Source: Rhynchopus euleeides (Eukaryota; Euglenozoa; Diplonemea; Diplonemida; Diplonemidae). From it: a stretch of 64,000 nucleotides of DNA. The translations under genes were made by a program, and so were the position numbers. The DNA is taken from positions 682,001 through 746,000 of the forward strand of contig OY723242.1 of assembly GCA_963210315.1 (NCBI GenBank). The letters run 5' to 3'. Positions 39,801-52,700 of the stretch are shown one piece after another. The notes beneath the pieces are model-generated. The model worked only from the letters and a program-made list of their open reading frames with translations. It was not told where the DNA came from and did not search any database. Position 1 is the first letter of the stretch. Each line of letters opens with the position of its first letter.

Positions 39801-41542
39801 TCGTGCCCGGACAGCTGGTAGTCGAAGCTCTCCTGTGTTGTGTCCGTCACCCCGGCAGGCTAGTAGATGCAGTAGTACACCCCGCACATGTAGTTCGCGT
39901 ACTCTGCGTCCGGCACCGCCATGCTGAGCCCGCTGTCGCAGTCATCCCCGAGCTCCGCAATCTCACGCGCCCCCAGCGCCCTCTCGTACACACGCACGTC
40001 CCACACCTTCCCGGGGTAGCGCCCGACCGTCAGCGACCCCCCCAGCGTCAGCGGGGCGGCACGCCCGAGGGCGCGCCCCGTGTGGCGCCCGTTCACAAAC
40101 GTAGCCACGCTGCCGCTCGAGAGCTGCACAACAACGTGGTTGCAGCGCCGGTGGCTGAAAGCCTGCGCCTCGTTCACCACCGTCACCCCGCCCACCGTCA
40201 CGGAGAGCTTCCCGCCCGCCTCAGACACCGCCAGCGGGCCGAAGGTCAGCACCACCCCGCTCTGCCCCAGAGCACGCGGCATCAGCTTGAACGACAGCGT
40301 CGCCACAGGCCCCACCGTCTCGAGCCCAAAGTCCACCTCCACCACCTTGTCCGTCATGTCCACCGCACTCTCGTACGGGAAGGTGTCCGTACTCCTGCTG
40401 TCGTTTGCCAGCAGCTGCACCTCCACAGGGTGCTCGTACTCCGACAGGTCCTCGTATGTGAACTGCAGCGGCACGTACGCAAACAGGCTGTCGAACGGGC
40501 CCCTCTTGTTGGCATACTGCGGCAGGGTGCACGTCGCCTCGCAGCGCCCGAACGAACACGTCTTGCCGTCGTCGTCGCAGTCCCCGCAGTCCACCGTGTT
40601 CCCAGCGCCGTCGCGAACGGGCCCGCACACGGACCCCTTCTGTGCACACACGGCGGCGTTGTCGGGTGTCGGGGCGGGCACGGGCGCGGGCGTTGCAGGG
40701 AGTGGCGCCCGGGTCGGCACAGGCGTCACCGGTGCACGCGTTCTCGGAACAGGTGTCGGCTCGGGAGTCGGCACAGGCGTAGGGGCACGTGTCGGTGCCG
40801 CCGTAGGAGGCGGTGTGGGTGCACGGGTCGGCGGCGACGGCCCACCCAGGCACGGTGCCGCCACCTCCTGCACGTCTGTGACGGTATGGTTGGCAAAGCT
40901 CACATGGTCGATGAAGAACTCGCCGCGCGTGCGCCCTCCGTCTGCGCGCGCCGCACCAATGGACATGCCCCCCCCGCTGGAGTTCTGCCGCAGGTCCATT
41001 GCCACCTTCCTCGTCAGCACAACCTTGCCGTCCACCCACAGCCGCAGCTCCGTCTCTGCCGCTGTGTACGTCAGCACGACGTGCGCCCATACACCGGGGC
41101 GCAGCAGCGCCCTGCTTCTCGTTGCAGTGGTGGTGGTGTGCATCCCCAGATGCCCCGACCTGCCCACCGACACCCAGGCACCCCACTGCCCGGTTGCTCG
41201 GCGCTCCCTCCTCGTGGCACCGATGGCGAACACCCCCCTGTTCCCCTGCAGCGCCACAGGCTTCACATACCCGGCGACGGAGAAGTCTGCGTTCCCCGTG
41301 GGCGCCCCGACCGATGCCTGCAGGCTGATGAAGTCACGCGGCCTGGCGTGGTACGACCTGCCGCACACAGCATCATCACCGCTTCCGAGGGAGATCTGCT
41401 TCTCCGAGTCTGTGCGTCCGTACGCGTCCTCCACTGCCGGCCCGTCCAGCGTGTACTGCGAGTAGATGCTGCCCTGTGCCAGCCCCACACCCAGCACGAA
41501 CACCGCCAGCATCCGTGGCAGCCCGAGCAGCCGCTGCTGCAT
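36809..41542 (-). CDS. Secreted LamG / HExxH peptidase-like / CE6-type esterase / LamG protein with one in-frame TAG
   Basis: The start MQQRLLGLPRMLAVFVLGVG (41542) is a signal peptide after a pyrimidine-rich leader. The order over about 1,576 residues is: LamG-like fold (20-225); Pro/Thr linker; Cys-rich bit (CDCGDCDDDGKTC-like) and a second LamG-like fold (about 310-545); a stop codon TAG at 39860-39862; then, in the same frame, a region with HENFH (about residue 635) and a downstream FLAES Glu, the HExxH...E pattern of gluzincin metallopeptidases (DUF6055-like); Pro/Thr linker (about 940-995); an SGNH/SASA esterase domain with LLAGQSNMVG (Ser near 1014) and a DDLYHYYHYD His block near 1210, as in CE6 acetyl esterases; a cadherin-like module (VLANDRG, FVGLDTFTYAVAD); and a C-terminal LamG (WHHVAAVVS). 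Polysaccharide deacetylation plus peptide cleavage outside the cell is inferred. The TAG is either readthrough, a nonsense mutation or an error. Confidence 0.75.
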
Positions 41543-42408
41543 CGTGCGGCGCGCCGGCGAGAAGATGGGGAGGGGAAGAGAACACAACAGAAAGAGAGTG
41601 AGAGTGAGACGGGGAGGCTTGCACACAGCACGGAGCAGAAGGCTCTGTCTGTGGAAGGATCCCTTCCTGCGGGGGCGGGCACGGGTTGTGTGTGCGTGTG
41701 GTGCAGTGGATGTACAGTGGAGGTAGGTATACAACAACATCAGTGTTCGCTCGGTGCAATTTACACTCATCAAAACGGACAAGGTAGCGAACGAAAGGGT
41801 AGGGTAGTGTATGGGGTGTGTATGGGGTGGGGTGCGTGCAACATGCGGAGGCCCCGGCAGCCAACCTGGGGCCTTCTGCTGCAACATGGCGCAAGAGGGA
41901 GGAGAGGGGGTGGAGGGGGACGGGGGAGGGGTGGGGGCGGGGGGTCTGGCCCCTCGTTCGATAGATGGATCGGACTTCCCACACGCAGCCTACGGTTCTG
42001 CAGGTGAGGGCGAGGGGGGGAGGGGGCAGCAGAGGTGCTGCAGCCACGAGCGGAAGCAAGAAGAAGCTTCGGCAAGAGGAACAACGCTGCACCTCCTCCG
42101 CCCCTCCCACCGGGCGGATTTTCTGATCCGAAAGGTTTTGACTCGAAACCAGACAGCTTCCTTTTCCCCACGACTCTGCCAAATAATCCGCGATGTTTCC
42201 TTTTCGTCGTCGAACGCTGCCCACACAAACCTGCGCGGGACGCACTGAGTGCTAGTGAAACGAACACAAAAAGGAAAAAGGGCAAACGAGTCGTGGGGTG
42301 GGGCGCCGCCTGGCTCCCAATCACACTGCGTGTGTGGCAAGAAAAATGAGGGGAACTCAGTTGAGTTGAGCGGTGAAAGAAGAAGAAAGAAAAAAGAAAA
42401 GCGCCCTA
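41543..42408. other. Intergenic, upstream of the esterase gene
   Basis: In the sense direction the 60 bases before the start codon are pyrimidine-rich (CTCACTCTCTTTCTG, TTCCCCTCCCC), fitting a splice-acceptor tract. Otherwise the region is low-complexity, with G-rich stretches at 41885-41950. No second gene was recognised. Confidence 0.4.
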
Positions 42409-42590
42409 TCACTTCACAGCTACAACCGCTCTGATGAATTTTCTTTTTCTTGTTGCGTTGACGCTTCTACAGAAAACCCTGAACTGATCACACACCCTGA
42501 GCCTGATGAAGGGTGGGGTTAGTGTATAGAGCACGTTTGGTTGCAGCTGTGGTGGGTCGCTTTCCACTCACACGAGTGTGCTTTTTTAAA
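42409..42590 (-). promoter_or_regulatory. Conserved noncoding block, copy 3
   Basis: It has the same ordered blocks as 30456 and 36011 (CAAACGTGCTCTATACAC, CTTCATCAGG, TAGAAGCGTCAACGC, AGAGCGG, GTGAAGTGA on the minus strand). It is 870-1,050 bp upstream of the secreted esterase gene start, the same distance as copy 1 has from its DUF4116 gene. Confidence 0.5.
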
Positions 42591-43771
42591 AAAATTGTAC
42601 TCCTTTCGCTGTAATAAGAGATAACGCCCTGCCCAGCAACTGCAAAATGGCAGATCCGGACTACTTTTCGTTCAGCGCACCCCTGTGTCAAAGGCTGTGT
42701 AAGCCCCTGTGAAGTGGCATGAAGGCGATCCCTATAAAGCTTCAGTCGTACAATTTTCCTTCGTTACTTCCCGACTTCGCTACGCTTCGTCGCTCGTAAC
42801 TGGTAAGAAGAAAATACATCCATTCCGCTCAATCCTCTCCGACAGTTGTTGCATTGCACGCTTCCACCGTTTTCCCCCCTTCTCTTTCCCGGCACACACG
42901 GGGACTGTGTCCGGTGTGTGCTGGATGAGCCTGCCTGAAGTACAGAAAGTGGGGGATCACGGTGGCGGAGCACAAATATGAAGGGCCTCGGAAAACGAAT
43001 CATTCGTGTCGTGGATCGATTGTCACTCGCACTAGTCGGCATTACCCCCAACACACTTGCACAAACCGCCGCGTGTGTCAGTTGCAACATGATATGAACC
43101 CTCCGCCCGCGAAAAGAATGCACCGGAGAGCGAGTAAGCTAGCTAGAACCCCAGACGGGGAAGGGTGGTGTGCCTGGCGCCCGGTTGTCGCGCTGCGAAG
43201 AGAAACACGGCAGCGGGCAGGCGGCGATAAAAGAGTGCGACCACCGCGACGGTTCTATCTCAGAGCCCTGGGAGAGCACGAGGAACAGAAGGATTTTCGA
43301 CGGTGGTCGTGGTTGATGAGAGCGAAGATGAAGAACAAGAGGAGGGAAGAGGGAAGAGGGGTGGGTGGGAGTGGGGTGGCCATGAGCGGCACGCACATGT
43401 GGCAACAAAAGCAAACACAAGCCCACGAAGACCGTGCCCCTGCAGCCTTCCCTCGCCCGCACCGCCATGATGGGGAATCACCGTCTGTGCCTCCAGGCAG
43501 GCTGCGCCGTTCGACACGACTGGCAGTGCGGTGCAGGCGTGGTCTGCAGGGGGCACGAGGCGCGCGCATGCCCCACGCACGAAGTGTTGGGGATAAATGG
43601 AAAATGTTTGTAGATTCACCGGGGAAAGGGGGGGGGGGGGTTGATACTCGAGGGCGGGCAGCTGGGACGGCCGGTGACGTTATTTTGCTGTTTTGGAACA
43701 ACAAACATTCACCTCCGCCGGCAGGCACCCCCCCCCCCCCCCTGCCGCCGTACGTGCAGCTCCGCGAACGG
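42591..43771. other. Intergenic, 3' flank of the giant gene
   Basis: It holds a G12 run near 43628, a C14 run near 43728 and no protein-like frame. It presumably contains the 3' UTR of the 5,018-residue gene. Confidence 0.4.
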
Positions 43772-46700
43772 CTACAGAACTGCTTTGTTGATGACGACGT
43801 CGATCTCGAGGACGTTCCGCCCGCCGGCGACGCTGCCGCCCGCCACCAGCGCCACGAACCGCGGCTCAGCCTGCGGGTTGCCGTACGCTGCGGCGGCCGC
43901 GGCGGTGTAGACGTCGACGTGCCGCTCGGCGTTCAGGAGGCGCACCTTCCGCCCGCGCACACCGGGCACCGCGGGCGCCACGTCGACAAGTGTCCACAGG
44001 TGCGGCCGCGCCTGCAGCAGCGCAGCGCTGCCGCGCGGCGTGCAGGTCGCGATGTCGCAGTACCCGCCAAGGCACTGCCCGGGCGGCAGGGTCTTCATGC
44101 TCAGGTAGCAGTCCCTCTTCGCGTTGTAGACAACAGTCCCACCCAATACTGCGTGCAGCGTCCACACCCCGCGGTCCGCAGAGTGCGGCAGCATCCGCAC
44201 CATGTCCAGCGCGTCGTCGTGCACCAGCGACAGCCCGTCCGCCCCGACCAGGAACGCGTCGACGCTCTCCGCCGCCTCGCCCACCGTCGGCAGCACGTCC
44301 GCGTGGTGCAGGAACGACGCGCCAATCGCCCCGGCCGCGCGCCCCAAGCCAGCGGTTGTGAAGGCCGCCACGAACCCGCCGTCGCGCAACGCCGCCACCG
44401 CCGGCCGCGTCGCCGCGCCGCTGTGCACCGCAATCTCCCCGCCGAGCGGCGCAGCGTCCGCCGCGGCGCTGAAGTGCCGCGCGGCCACCCCCTGCGGCCC
44501 CGCCCACACCACCGCCACCGTCTCGTCGCTCAGCACCGCCACCCGCGCACGTCCGCGCGCCGCCTCGTCGACCGCCAAAGCCGCCGCAACGTGCTGCGCC
44601 GCCACAACCACCTCCCCGTCCCCGCCGAGGATCTCCAGCGACACCGCCCCGCCCGCCGCCCTGCACAGCACCGCCAGGCGGTGGTCGTACGGGTACTTCG
44701 CCATGTCCCACACAGCGCCCCCAACCCCGCACACCGCCCGCTTCGCCACCGCCGCCGCGTTCCCGTCGAACAGCTCGACAAGCGCCTCGCCGCTCGGCCC
44801 CGTGTGTGCCAGCGCGAACCCGAGGCTGTGCTGGAATGACGCCATCGCAACGTTCCCCGTCGACACCGTCCCCGACGCAGCCCGCACGGCCGCCATGTTT
44901 TCGTCGAAATCAGCGAACCTCACCTGCGGCTGCGGCTGCTGCTGATGCCACGACACCACAAACCCGCCCCGGTCCGCAAACCCTGCCACCCGCGGCTGCG
45001 GCGCGGTGGCCGTCAGCGCAGCCGCCACCCCTGTCGCCACGCTGACCGCCTCGCCGCCACGCTCGCCGCTCGACGTGAAGACCTGCGCGTGCACCGCCCC
45101 CCCCGCGCCTGTGCTCGCCCACACCACCACGAACCCCCCGCCGTACAGCGCCGCCACCTGCGGCTGGTCCGCCCCGCCCGCGCTGACTTGGAACTCCACC
45201 CCCACAGGGGCGAACGCGTGCGAGTACAGCTGCCCGAACACCCCGGCAGAAGCCCCGCCCTGCGCGCCGTGGTCGGCCCACACGAACACCGTCTGCCCGC
45301 CCGACAGCCGCGCCACGCTCGCCTCGGCCATCTGCCGCGGCTGCGCGCACTGCATCTTGTACTTCATCCTCCGCTGCCGCAGCTCGCACTTCCCGATCCC
45401 GGTGCACCGCCCGGACAGCTCGTGCGGGCGGGTCAGCACGCACGGGCCGTCGGCAGTCGGGCTCCCGATCAGCCGCTGGCAGTCCACGGAGATGGCGTAT
45501 GCGAAGCCGAACAACCCCGTGCAGTCCACCGTGTGCACGATGTCGTCGTCCACCTCGACCACGTCGCCCGCACAGCCCCCAGGGCACGCCTTCACGCATT
45601 GCGCAGGCACCGGCGCTGGGGTGGGCGCTGGTGTTGGCGATGGGGTGGGCGCCGGTGTCGGCTCGGGCGTCGCAACGGGGCACACGCACCGTGCGCTGTA
45701 CGTCTTCACCCGCTGCCGCAGCGTGCACGTCCCACTCCTCGTGCAGTACCCACCATTCACCCCGCCATTGCACGGCCCCTGGGTGGTCTCACCGACCCGC
45801 ACTCGGCAGGGCAGAGGCACCCGCAGGAACGACGGAGGGGGCGGGAAGGAAAGCCACCGCGTGCAGCTGATCGTGTGCACGAGTTCCTCGATCACCTCAA
45901 GCGGCTCGAGCGAACAGCCGTGCGCGCACGACAAAAATGCACAAAACTCAGGAAACCCCGGCGGGAGCGGCATCGGCGTCGGCGTCGGCGCCTGCTGGTC
46001 CGACACGAGCGCCTGCGCCTCGCGCGACGCCGCCGCCGCCTCGCACGGCCGCTGCGCGCTGACCTGCTCGACCGCCACAGCGCTGAACACCATCGTGTCC
46101 GCCGCAGGCGCCGCGCACGTCTTCGCCTTCGCGTCGCACACCAGCCCGTCGGCGCACCGCTGCTCGCCGCACCCGCCGCCCGCCGCGCCGGCGCCGCACA
46201 GCTCGCCGACCCCCGACCGCCGGACGCACACCCGACGCGACGAAGAGCACGTCGACACCTGGCAGACCGCAGTCCCCGCCGTCGCCGTCACCACGCAGTG
46301 CGTCCCCGGCGTGCAGCAGCCCGCCGCCGCCCCTGCACACGACTCGCCGACCCCGGCGAACTGCGAACACCCCACCCGCCCGGCGAACTGGCACGTCGCG
46401 TACCCGTTCACGGCCGTGCACGCCGACCCCGTCGCACAGCACCCCTCGCGCCCCACGCAGCTCTCTCCGAGCAGCAGCCGCGTCGCCCCGCACGCAGGGC
46501 TGCCCGGTGTGGGGAGCACCACCGTCCCGACCACCGCGACGGCCGCACCGGTGTCGACGCTGCGGCAGAACCACGCCGCCCCGCAGTCGCCGTCCGTCGT
46601 GCACGCCTGCGGCTTCGCCGCCAGGTCGCTCCCCCCGAACACCCCGACCGCCACCATCCGGAAGTACTCCCCGCCCGCCAAGGTCAGCCCGCTCAGCGTC

Positions 46701-49700
46701 CCCGTCGGCACCGGCAGCGCCTCCAGCAGCGTCGCGTCCGTCCGGTGCGTCGCCAGCACGAACCCCGTCGGGCCGACGATACTGGGGCTCGACCCGGTGA
46801 CCAGGTAGTGGAACGACGTCCCCGCAGGCGCACCGACCATCTCCGGCGCCACGGGGACCGCCACCTTCCGCCACAGCCGCGGCTCCGCCACGCACACCGC
46901 CACCTGCGCCGTCGGCCCACCGCTGCACGTCGGCTGCGCCGCGCTGTACCCCTTGCAGTGCGGCGCGTAGTTGAGGAAGCAGCCGTGCTGGTGGTTGTGG
47001 AAGTAGCTCTCCGTGGCCGTCACCGCGTGCTCCACCCACACCGCCGCCGCCGCACCGCTGCTGCCGTTCAGGCTGACGACCCGCTCGAGCCCGTCGACGT
47101 TGTTCTTCTCCCCGACGCGCAGCACAGGCGCCCCACCCGCAGCCGCGAACGTCACCTCCGGCGCACCTGCGCTGCTGCTGCACACCGTCACGCGCTGCAC
47201 AGGCTCCACGGGCGCATGGACCGAGTCGCCGCACTGGTCGTCCAGCTCGAGGTGCGCCGTCCACGTCCGCTGCATCGTCCAGCACGTGCTGCTCGCCTGC
47301 CGCGTCCACTCCGTGTCGTGGTGCTGGACCACCGCCCGCGGCCCGCACACCGGCGCCACGTGCGCCGCCCCGCCGGGCAGCCACGCAGGGTTGACCGCCT
47401 GCCACGCGCTCAGCGCCCCCGCCGCGTCGGCCACCACAACGTCGCGCGGCACGTGCGCGAAAGCCGGCACGTCCGGCCGCACGCGGATCGTCTGCACCCG
47501 CTCCTCCGTCGACCGCTGGCAGTTGCTGCCGATCCCCGTCGTCTGCAGCGACAGCTCGCTCCCTGCCACCGCCTCCTGCCCGCGCCACGTCAGCCGCACC
47601 TCCTTCCGCCCACACGGCTGGTGCTCCACCGCCCACGCCACGAGCACCACCCGCGCGGTGCACCCACCGGTGGCGGCGAACGTCGGCCGCGGCACGACCG
47701 TGTTCCCGGCAGCCACCCCCTCGAACGCCTCTCGCGTGTCGGACCCGATCACCGACCCGTACGCCGAGCACGTCACGTTCACGTCCGACACCTGCAGCTC
47801 CGCCCGGTGCACCACCGCAAGGTGCACGCTGTGCTGCCCGCGCTGCACGGTGCACGTCGGCGTCTGCGGGGTGCACACCAGGGACCACTCCTGCCCGTCG
47901 ACCGCCACGCGCAGCGCCGTCACGAGGTTCAGCGACGTGTCTTCGTGCGCCGTCCACGCCTGCGCCGCGTCGCCGCACCGCAGCGCCGCCCCGCCCGCCC
48001 CGTCGCCCACCGCCTGCAGGTAGCAGCGCCGCGTCGGGTCGAAGTAGTGCCACGTCCGCCCGTCGTCGGTCGACACGCGCCGCCAGTACATCCCGAGCAT
48101 CTGCTTCCGCACCACGTCCACCTCCGTCCCGTGGTGCACCGGGTGCGGCTCGAGGTAGTCCGCCGCTGGCCCCGCCGCAGCCACCTGCAGCGTCACAGCC
48201 TGGAACAGGCTCTCCGGGCACACCGTGATGTGCTGCGTCTGCCGCGTCGGCACCGGCACCGCCTCCCCCGCGCACTGCGCCGGCACCGTGTACGCCACCG
48301 TCCACCTCCGCTCCATCCGCCGGCAGTCCAACGCTGGCACCGCAACGTCCCAGCTCCGCACCGTCACCGCCGGCCCGCAGTGGTCCCCCTCGCGTGCCGC
48401 GCCGCCCGGCAGCAGCGCGGCGCTCGGCAGTGCACCAACGCCCGCCTCGCGCACCGCAGGGTCGGTGTCAGGCAGCAACACGTCGCCCGGGACGTACGCG
48501 AACACGGGCGGCGACGCCGTCACGGGCACAACCTGCGTCAGCCTCGCCGTCTGCTGGCACGAGTCCGTCACGGTCCACACCCGCGTTACCGTCGCCGTGA
48601 AGCACGTCACCTCCTCCGCCTCGCTCTCCAGCCGCGCGACAGGCGTCGGCTCCGTCGCGCACCGCACGTCCAGCTGCCCCAGCGTCGGCGTCGGGTAGTG
48701 CGCGTCGCTCAGCTCGTTGCACGACACGGGCGGCGTGGGCGCCACCGTCAGCACAGGCGCCTTCAGGTTCCTCGCCCCCTCCACTGCCACCTCCACCCAC
48801 GGCAGCACTGCCGACGTCTTCTCGAAGTCCGCACGCGCCTGGCCGTGCAGCTGTGCCGGGTCGGTCGCCGTGCGCCGCGTCCCCGCGAACACCGACGGCG
48901 TCGTCTGCGCGTCGACGCCGTACAGCGCCGGCGCCACCACCGGCGCCACGTGCAGCGCATCGCTCCCGTCACGCACCGACAGCAGGAAGGTGTTCGTCTC
49001 CGGCTGGTACGTCGCGTCCCACACCGTCGGCTGCTTCAAGCACGTCAGCACCCCGTCCGCCTGCCAGCGTACTTCGGCCTGCGAGGGCGACTCGAGCCGC
49101 GCGTACGCCAGCTGCGACGGGACGTAGCCGGCTGTGACGAACATGCTCCGCACGCCCAGGTAGCAGTTCCCGCGGATGTTCCTGAAGACGCGCTTCGTCG
49201 GGGTGATGGTCGTCTCCTGCCACTGCCCCTCCGCCCCGCCCGCGAGGCTCATGTCCGTCGTCTGCTCGACGTACCACCAGTCGACCGTCGTGTTGGGCCG
49301 CCAGATCAGCCCCAGCGGTGTGCCGGACGCGTCGCCGCGCAGCCGCACCGTCGAGAACGCGTCGTCGCCGTTGCACATGAAGATCGTCTGCGCCTTCGTC
49401 GCCGTCAGCGCATTCCCGCACGACGCCCCCTCCGGCGTTCCGTCCTGCGTGTACGCCAGCTCTGCGGTCCACGTCCGGACGAACTGCCAGCACGACTCCA
49501 CGCCCCCACCTGGCACAACCGGCGTGTGCGCGCCGTCCACGTAATCCATCGTGTGCGGCTGGCACGCCTCCTGCAGCTTCGGCCTCCCGTGCGCGTGGAT
49601 CGGGTCGGTCGTACACTTCCCCAGCCCGTCGCACGCGTCGAACGGGTACGACGCGTCGAACGCAATCCCCGTCTGCGGCTCGACCGTCACCGTCTGCGCC

Positions 49701-52700
49701 AGCTCGTCGCTCACGTACCCGCACGCGTCGTGGCCGATGTAGCTGTTCGTGTACACGACCCGCCCGCACGACGCGGCGACGGACTGCCCCGCCAGCCCGA
49801 CGCTCACGTCGCCTTTGCACGACGGGTTGATCGACCGGAACGTCGGCTTCGGCGGGCTGAAGGTCGCCGCGTTGAACACAGCGCAGCCGAACGTCAACTG
49901 CGCGTCTCCCGCCGTGCGGAACCGCAGCGTCGGCCGCGCGGTGCTCTGCCCGCTCTCGTTGTCCAGCGCGGCCGAGTGCCCCTCCTGCCGCGCCTGCGCC
50001 CTCGCCGACAGCCGGTCCGCCACCTTCGCCGTCGCACGCGCCTTGTCCGACGGGTTGAAGTTCACGTCCACCTCGACCGGCGCCAGCGGAGGGGCGGCGC
50101 TGCTGCTGTCGAACAGCGTCCCGTCGCCTCCCGCCGACGTCCGCAGCTCGCTGGCCCCCGTTGGCACGCTCACCTTCCCTTTGTACGTCCCGCGCGTCGG
50201 CTCGACGTCCGGCGCTCCCACCTCCGGCGCGACGTGCGGCTTGTACTCCTGGAACAGGTCCCCCGGGTTCGCCGCCTTCGCCGCCTTCTCGTGCACCTTG
50301 TCCGTCCCGTAGTTCGCCGCCTGCGACGTGGCCCGCACCCCGTCCTTCCGGTCGCGCACCTCTTTGATTATCCTCGCCTGCGTCGCCGCCTGCACCGCAC
50401 GCTTCAGGCACACCGGGTCGGTGAACGCGTCGCCGTGGTCGGGGAAGCACACCTTCCGCAGCGGCCAGATCTTCAGGCAGTCGCGCCACACCCTCTGCTG
50501 CTTCAGGCAGCCGTACTCGTCCGCCGGGTCGCGCAGCGTGACGATGTGGACGTCCCGCTGGTTCGTGAAGGTGTCGGCGAGGAACGTCTTCACCCCCTTC
50601 GCCAGCTTCTTCCCCCACTCGACCGCCTTGCTGAACGCCGCGACCAGCTCCTTCCCCGCCCCCGGCCCGAACACCGCGTCGAACACATCGGCCACCCCCT
50701 TCTTGAAAGATTCCCATCCCTTCTTCAGCACCGCCCCGATCTGCTTCTCCAGCTTCTTCACCCCGTCCGCCACCGCGTTCCAAGCAGCCTTCAGCGCCTT
50801 CCCCACCTTCACGATCGCCCCGACCACCGCGTCGCGCAGCGCCGCCAGGTCGATCGAAGCCGTCATCGTGAGCGTGAAGTGGCTGTCCCGCAGGTGCACC
50901 TCGTTGATCTCCGCAGATCCGTGCACACCGAACGACAGCGCCGACGTCTCCGTCAGGTCGAACGACAGCGTCGACTTCGGCACCCCAAACGAGTACTCCA
51001 GCTCCGCCCCCAGATTCAGGAACCCGAGCACAGACACCTTCGCCACGAACTTCCCCGACACCTGCCCGACCGCCACGCGCTGCTCGTACTCGAAGTCCTT
51101 CACCACCACCACCCCCGCGAAGCTGACGTCCTCGATCGCGAGATGCAGGTACGTCCCGTCCCAGTCCCACTTCGCCTCCACGCGCGGGTCGAACGCCCCC
51201 GCGAACAGGCTCACCTCCGCGTCGAACGTGAAGTCCTTGCTGTTCACGTCCAGCAGCAGCGACCCGTACGCCTTCAGCGCCTTCATCTCGAACGCCGCCT
51301 CGAACCGCATCTGCGCCACCTCCTTCCCCGTCGACGGGTCGGCTCCCGCCTGCAGGTCCAGCCGCGCACCGCCCGTCAGCCCTGCCGCCTTCGTGTACGT
51401 CTTCCCGATCGACAGCAGCTCAAACTCCTTCCCACTGTGCTTCAGCTTGAAGGCCAGCGGCTGCAGCATCGCCAGGTCGATCTTGATAAACTTCTTGCTG
51501 ATCTCGATGTCCACCGCCAGCTTCCAGTCGAGGATGTCCAGCACCCCGCGCACCACGAACCCCTTCTGCACCACGATCGTCCCCACACCCGGCACGGACA
51601 CCGTCTGGTCGGCGCACGGCCCTGCCGGCGGGCACGGCGTCGGGTTGTACGACACCTGCACGTAGCAGTCCTGGTCGAACGGAGGCGCCTTCGTGTAGTC
51701 GTGCGTCGCCGGAACGCTGCAGTCCTTCAGCGCCAGCAGCCCGCTGTCCAGCACAGGCTGCGGCAGCTTCTGGTAGTCGAACTTCAGGACGCGGAACAGC
51801 CCGCCGAAGGTCAGCTCGTTCGCCAGCACGATGAACCACGACTCCTCGGGGACCGCGACGTTGATGGACGTGTACGCGTACACGTCGATCACGTCCCCCG
51901 TCGGCGTCGGGAACACCTGGCAGGCCGCCTGCTCCCCGAGGCACATGTTCCCTCCGATCTCCAGCGACCCGGGCGACCCCGGGCTCTTCAGGTCCATCTC
52001 CAGCGCGAACAGCGCAGACCGCAGGTGCAGCCACTCGACCCCCAGCACCTTCCACCACCCGCCCTGCATTGCCAGCTCGTTCTTCACGCTCGCGTGTGTC
52101 GCTGACACCTCCACATCGAGCGAGTCGGCGAACCAGATCCACTGCTTGTCCGCCTCTGCACCTTTGCAGTTCCGCACACACGCCTTCAGCGGGACGTACA
52201 CCGCCAGGTCCACGGACGGCTTGGCCAGCGTCAGCCCCACGAAGAACTCGAACCCCTTCCCGTCCGCCTTGAGCGTCGTCCCGTCCACCCCAGGCTGCCC
52301 CAGCGCCGCGTCCCCGCCAGGGCCCCCACCCGCGAACCCCTCGATCCACAGGTTCCCCTTCGTGCCCAGGTTCTGCCGCCCGCGGCGCACCCCCAGCTGC
52401 AGCGACACGTCCTTGTTGGCCACGCTGGCCCCGAACGGCACCTCGATCGCCAGGCTCAGCCACGCCTCCTTGGTGAAGCCCGCCAGCGCGTTCACGAAGC
52501 CGCTCTTCGCCGCCTTGTGCTGGCCGAGCGCGGGCCGCCCGGACACGTCCAGCGCAAACGTCCCGCTCCCTGGCCCCGACCGCGTGACGCTCAGCGCCAC
52601 CGTGAAGTCCGCGAACCCGCTGCCGCTGCTGTAGTGCTCCGTCACCCCGGCCGACATCGCCCCCGGGTGCACCTTCCCCGGCGCCGCACCGTCGAGTGCC

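Noticed and set aside
41543-41887. A 115-residue extension before the esterase signal peptide
   Set aside because: It spans the pyrimidine-rich leader and lacks any conserved sequence; the signal peptide at 41542 is a far better start.
36458-42007. A plus-strand frame of 1,849 codons opposite the esterase gene
   Set aside because: Arg/His/Pro-rich and without domains; it is the reverse complement of the real GC-rich gene on the minus strand.
44945-52105. A plus-strand frame of 2,386 codons inside the giant gene
   Set aside because: Same cause: an antisense shadow with extreme Arg/His content and no motif.
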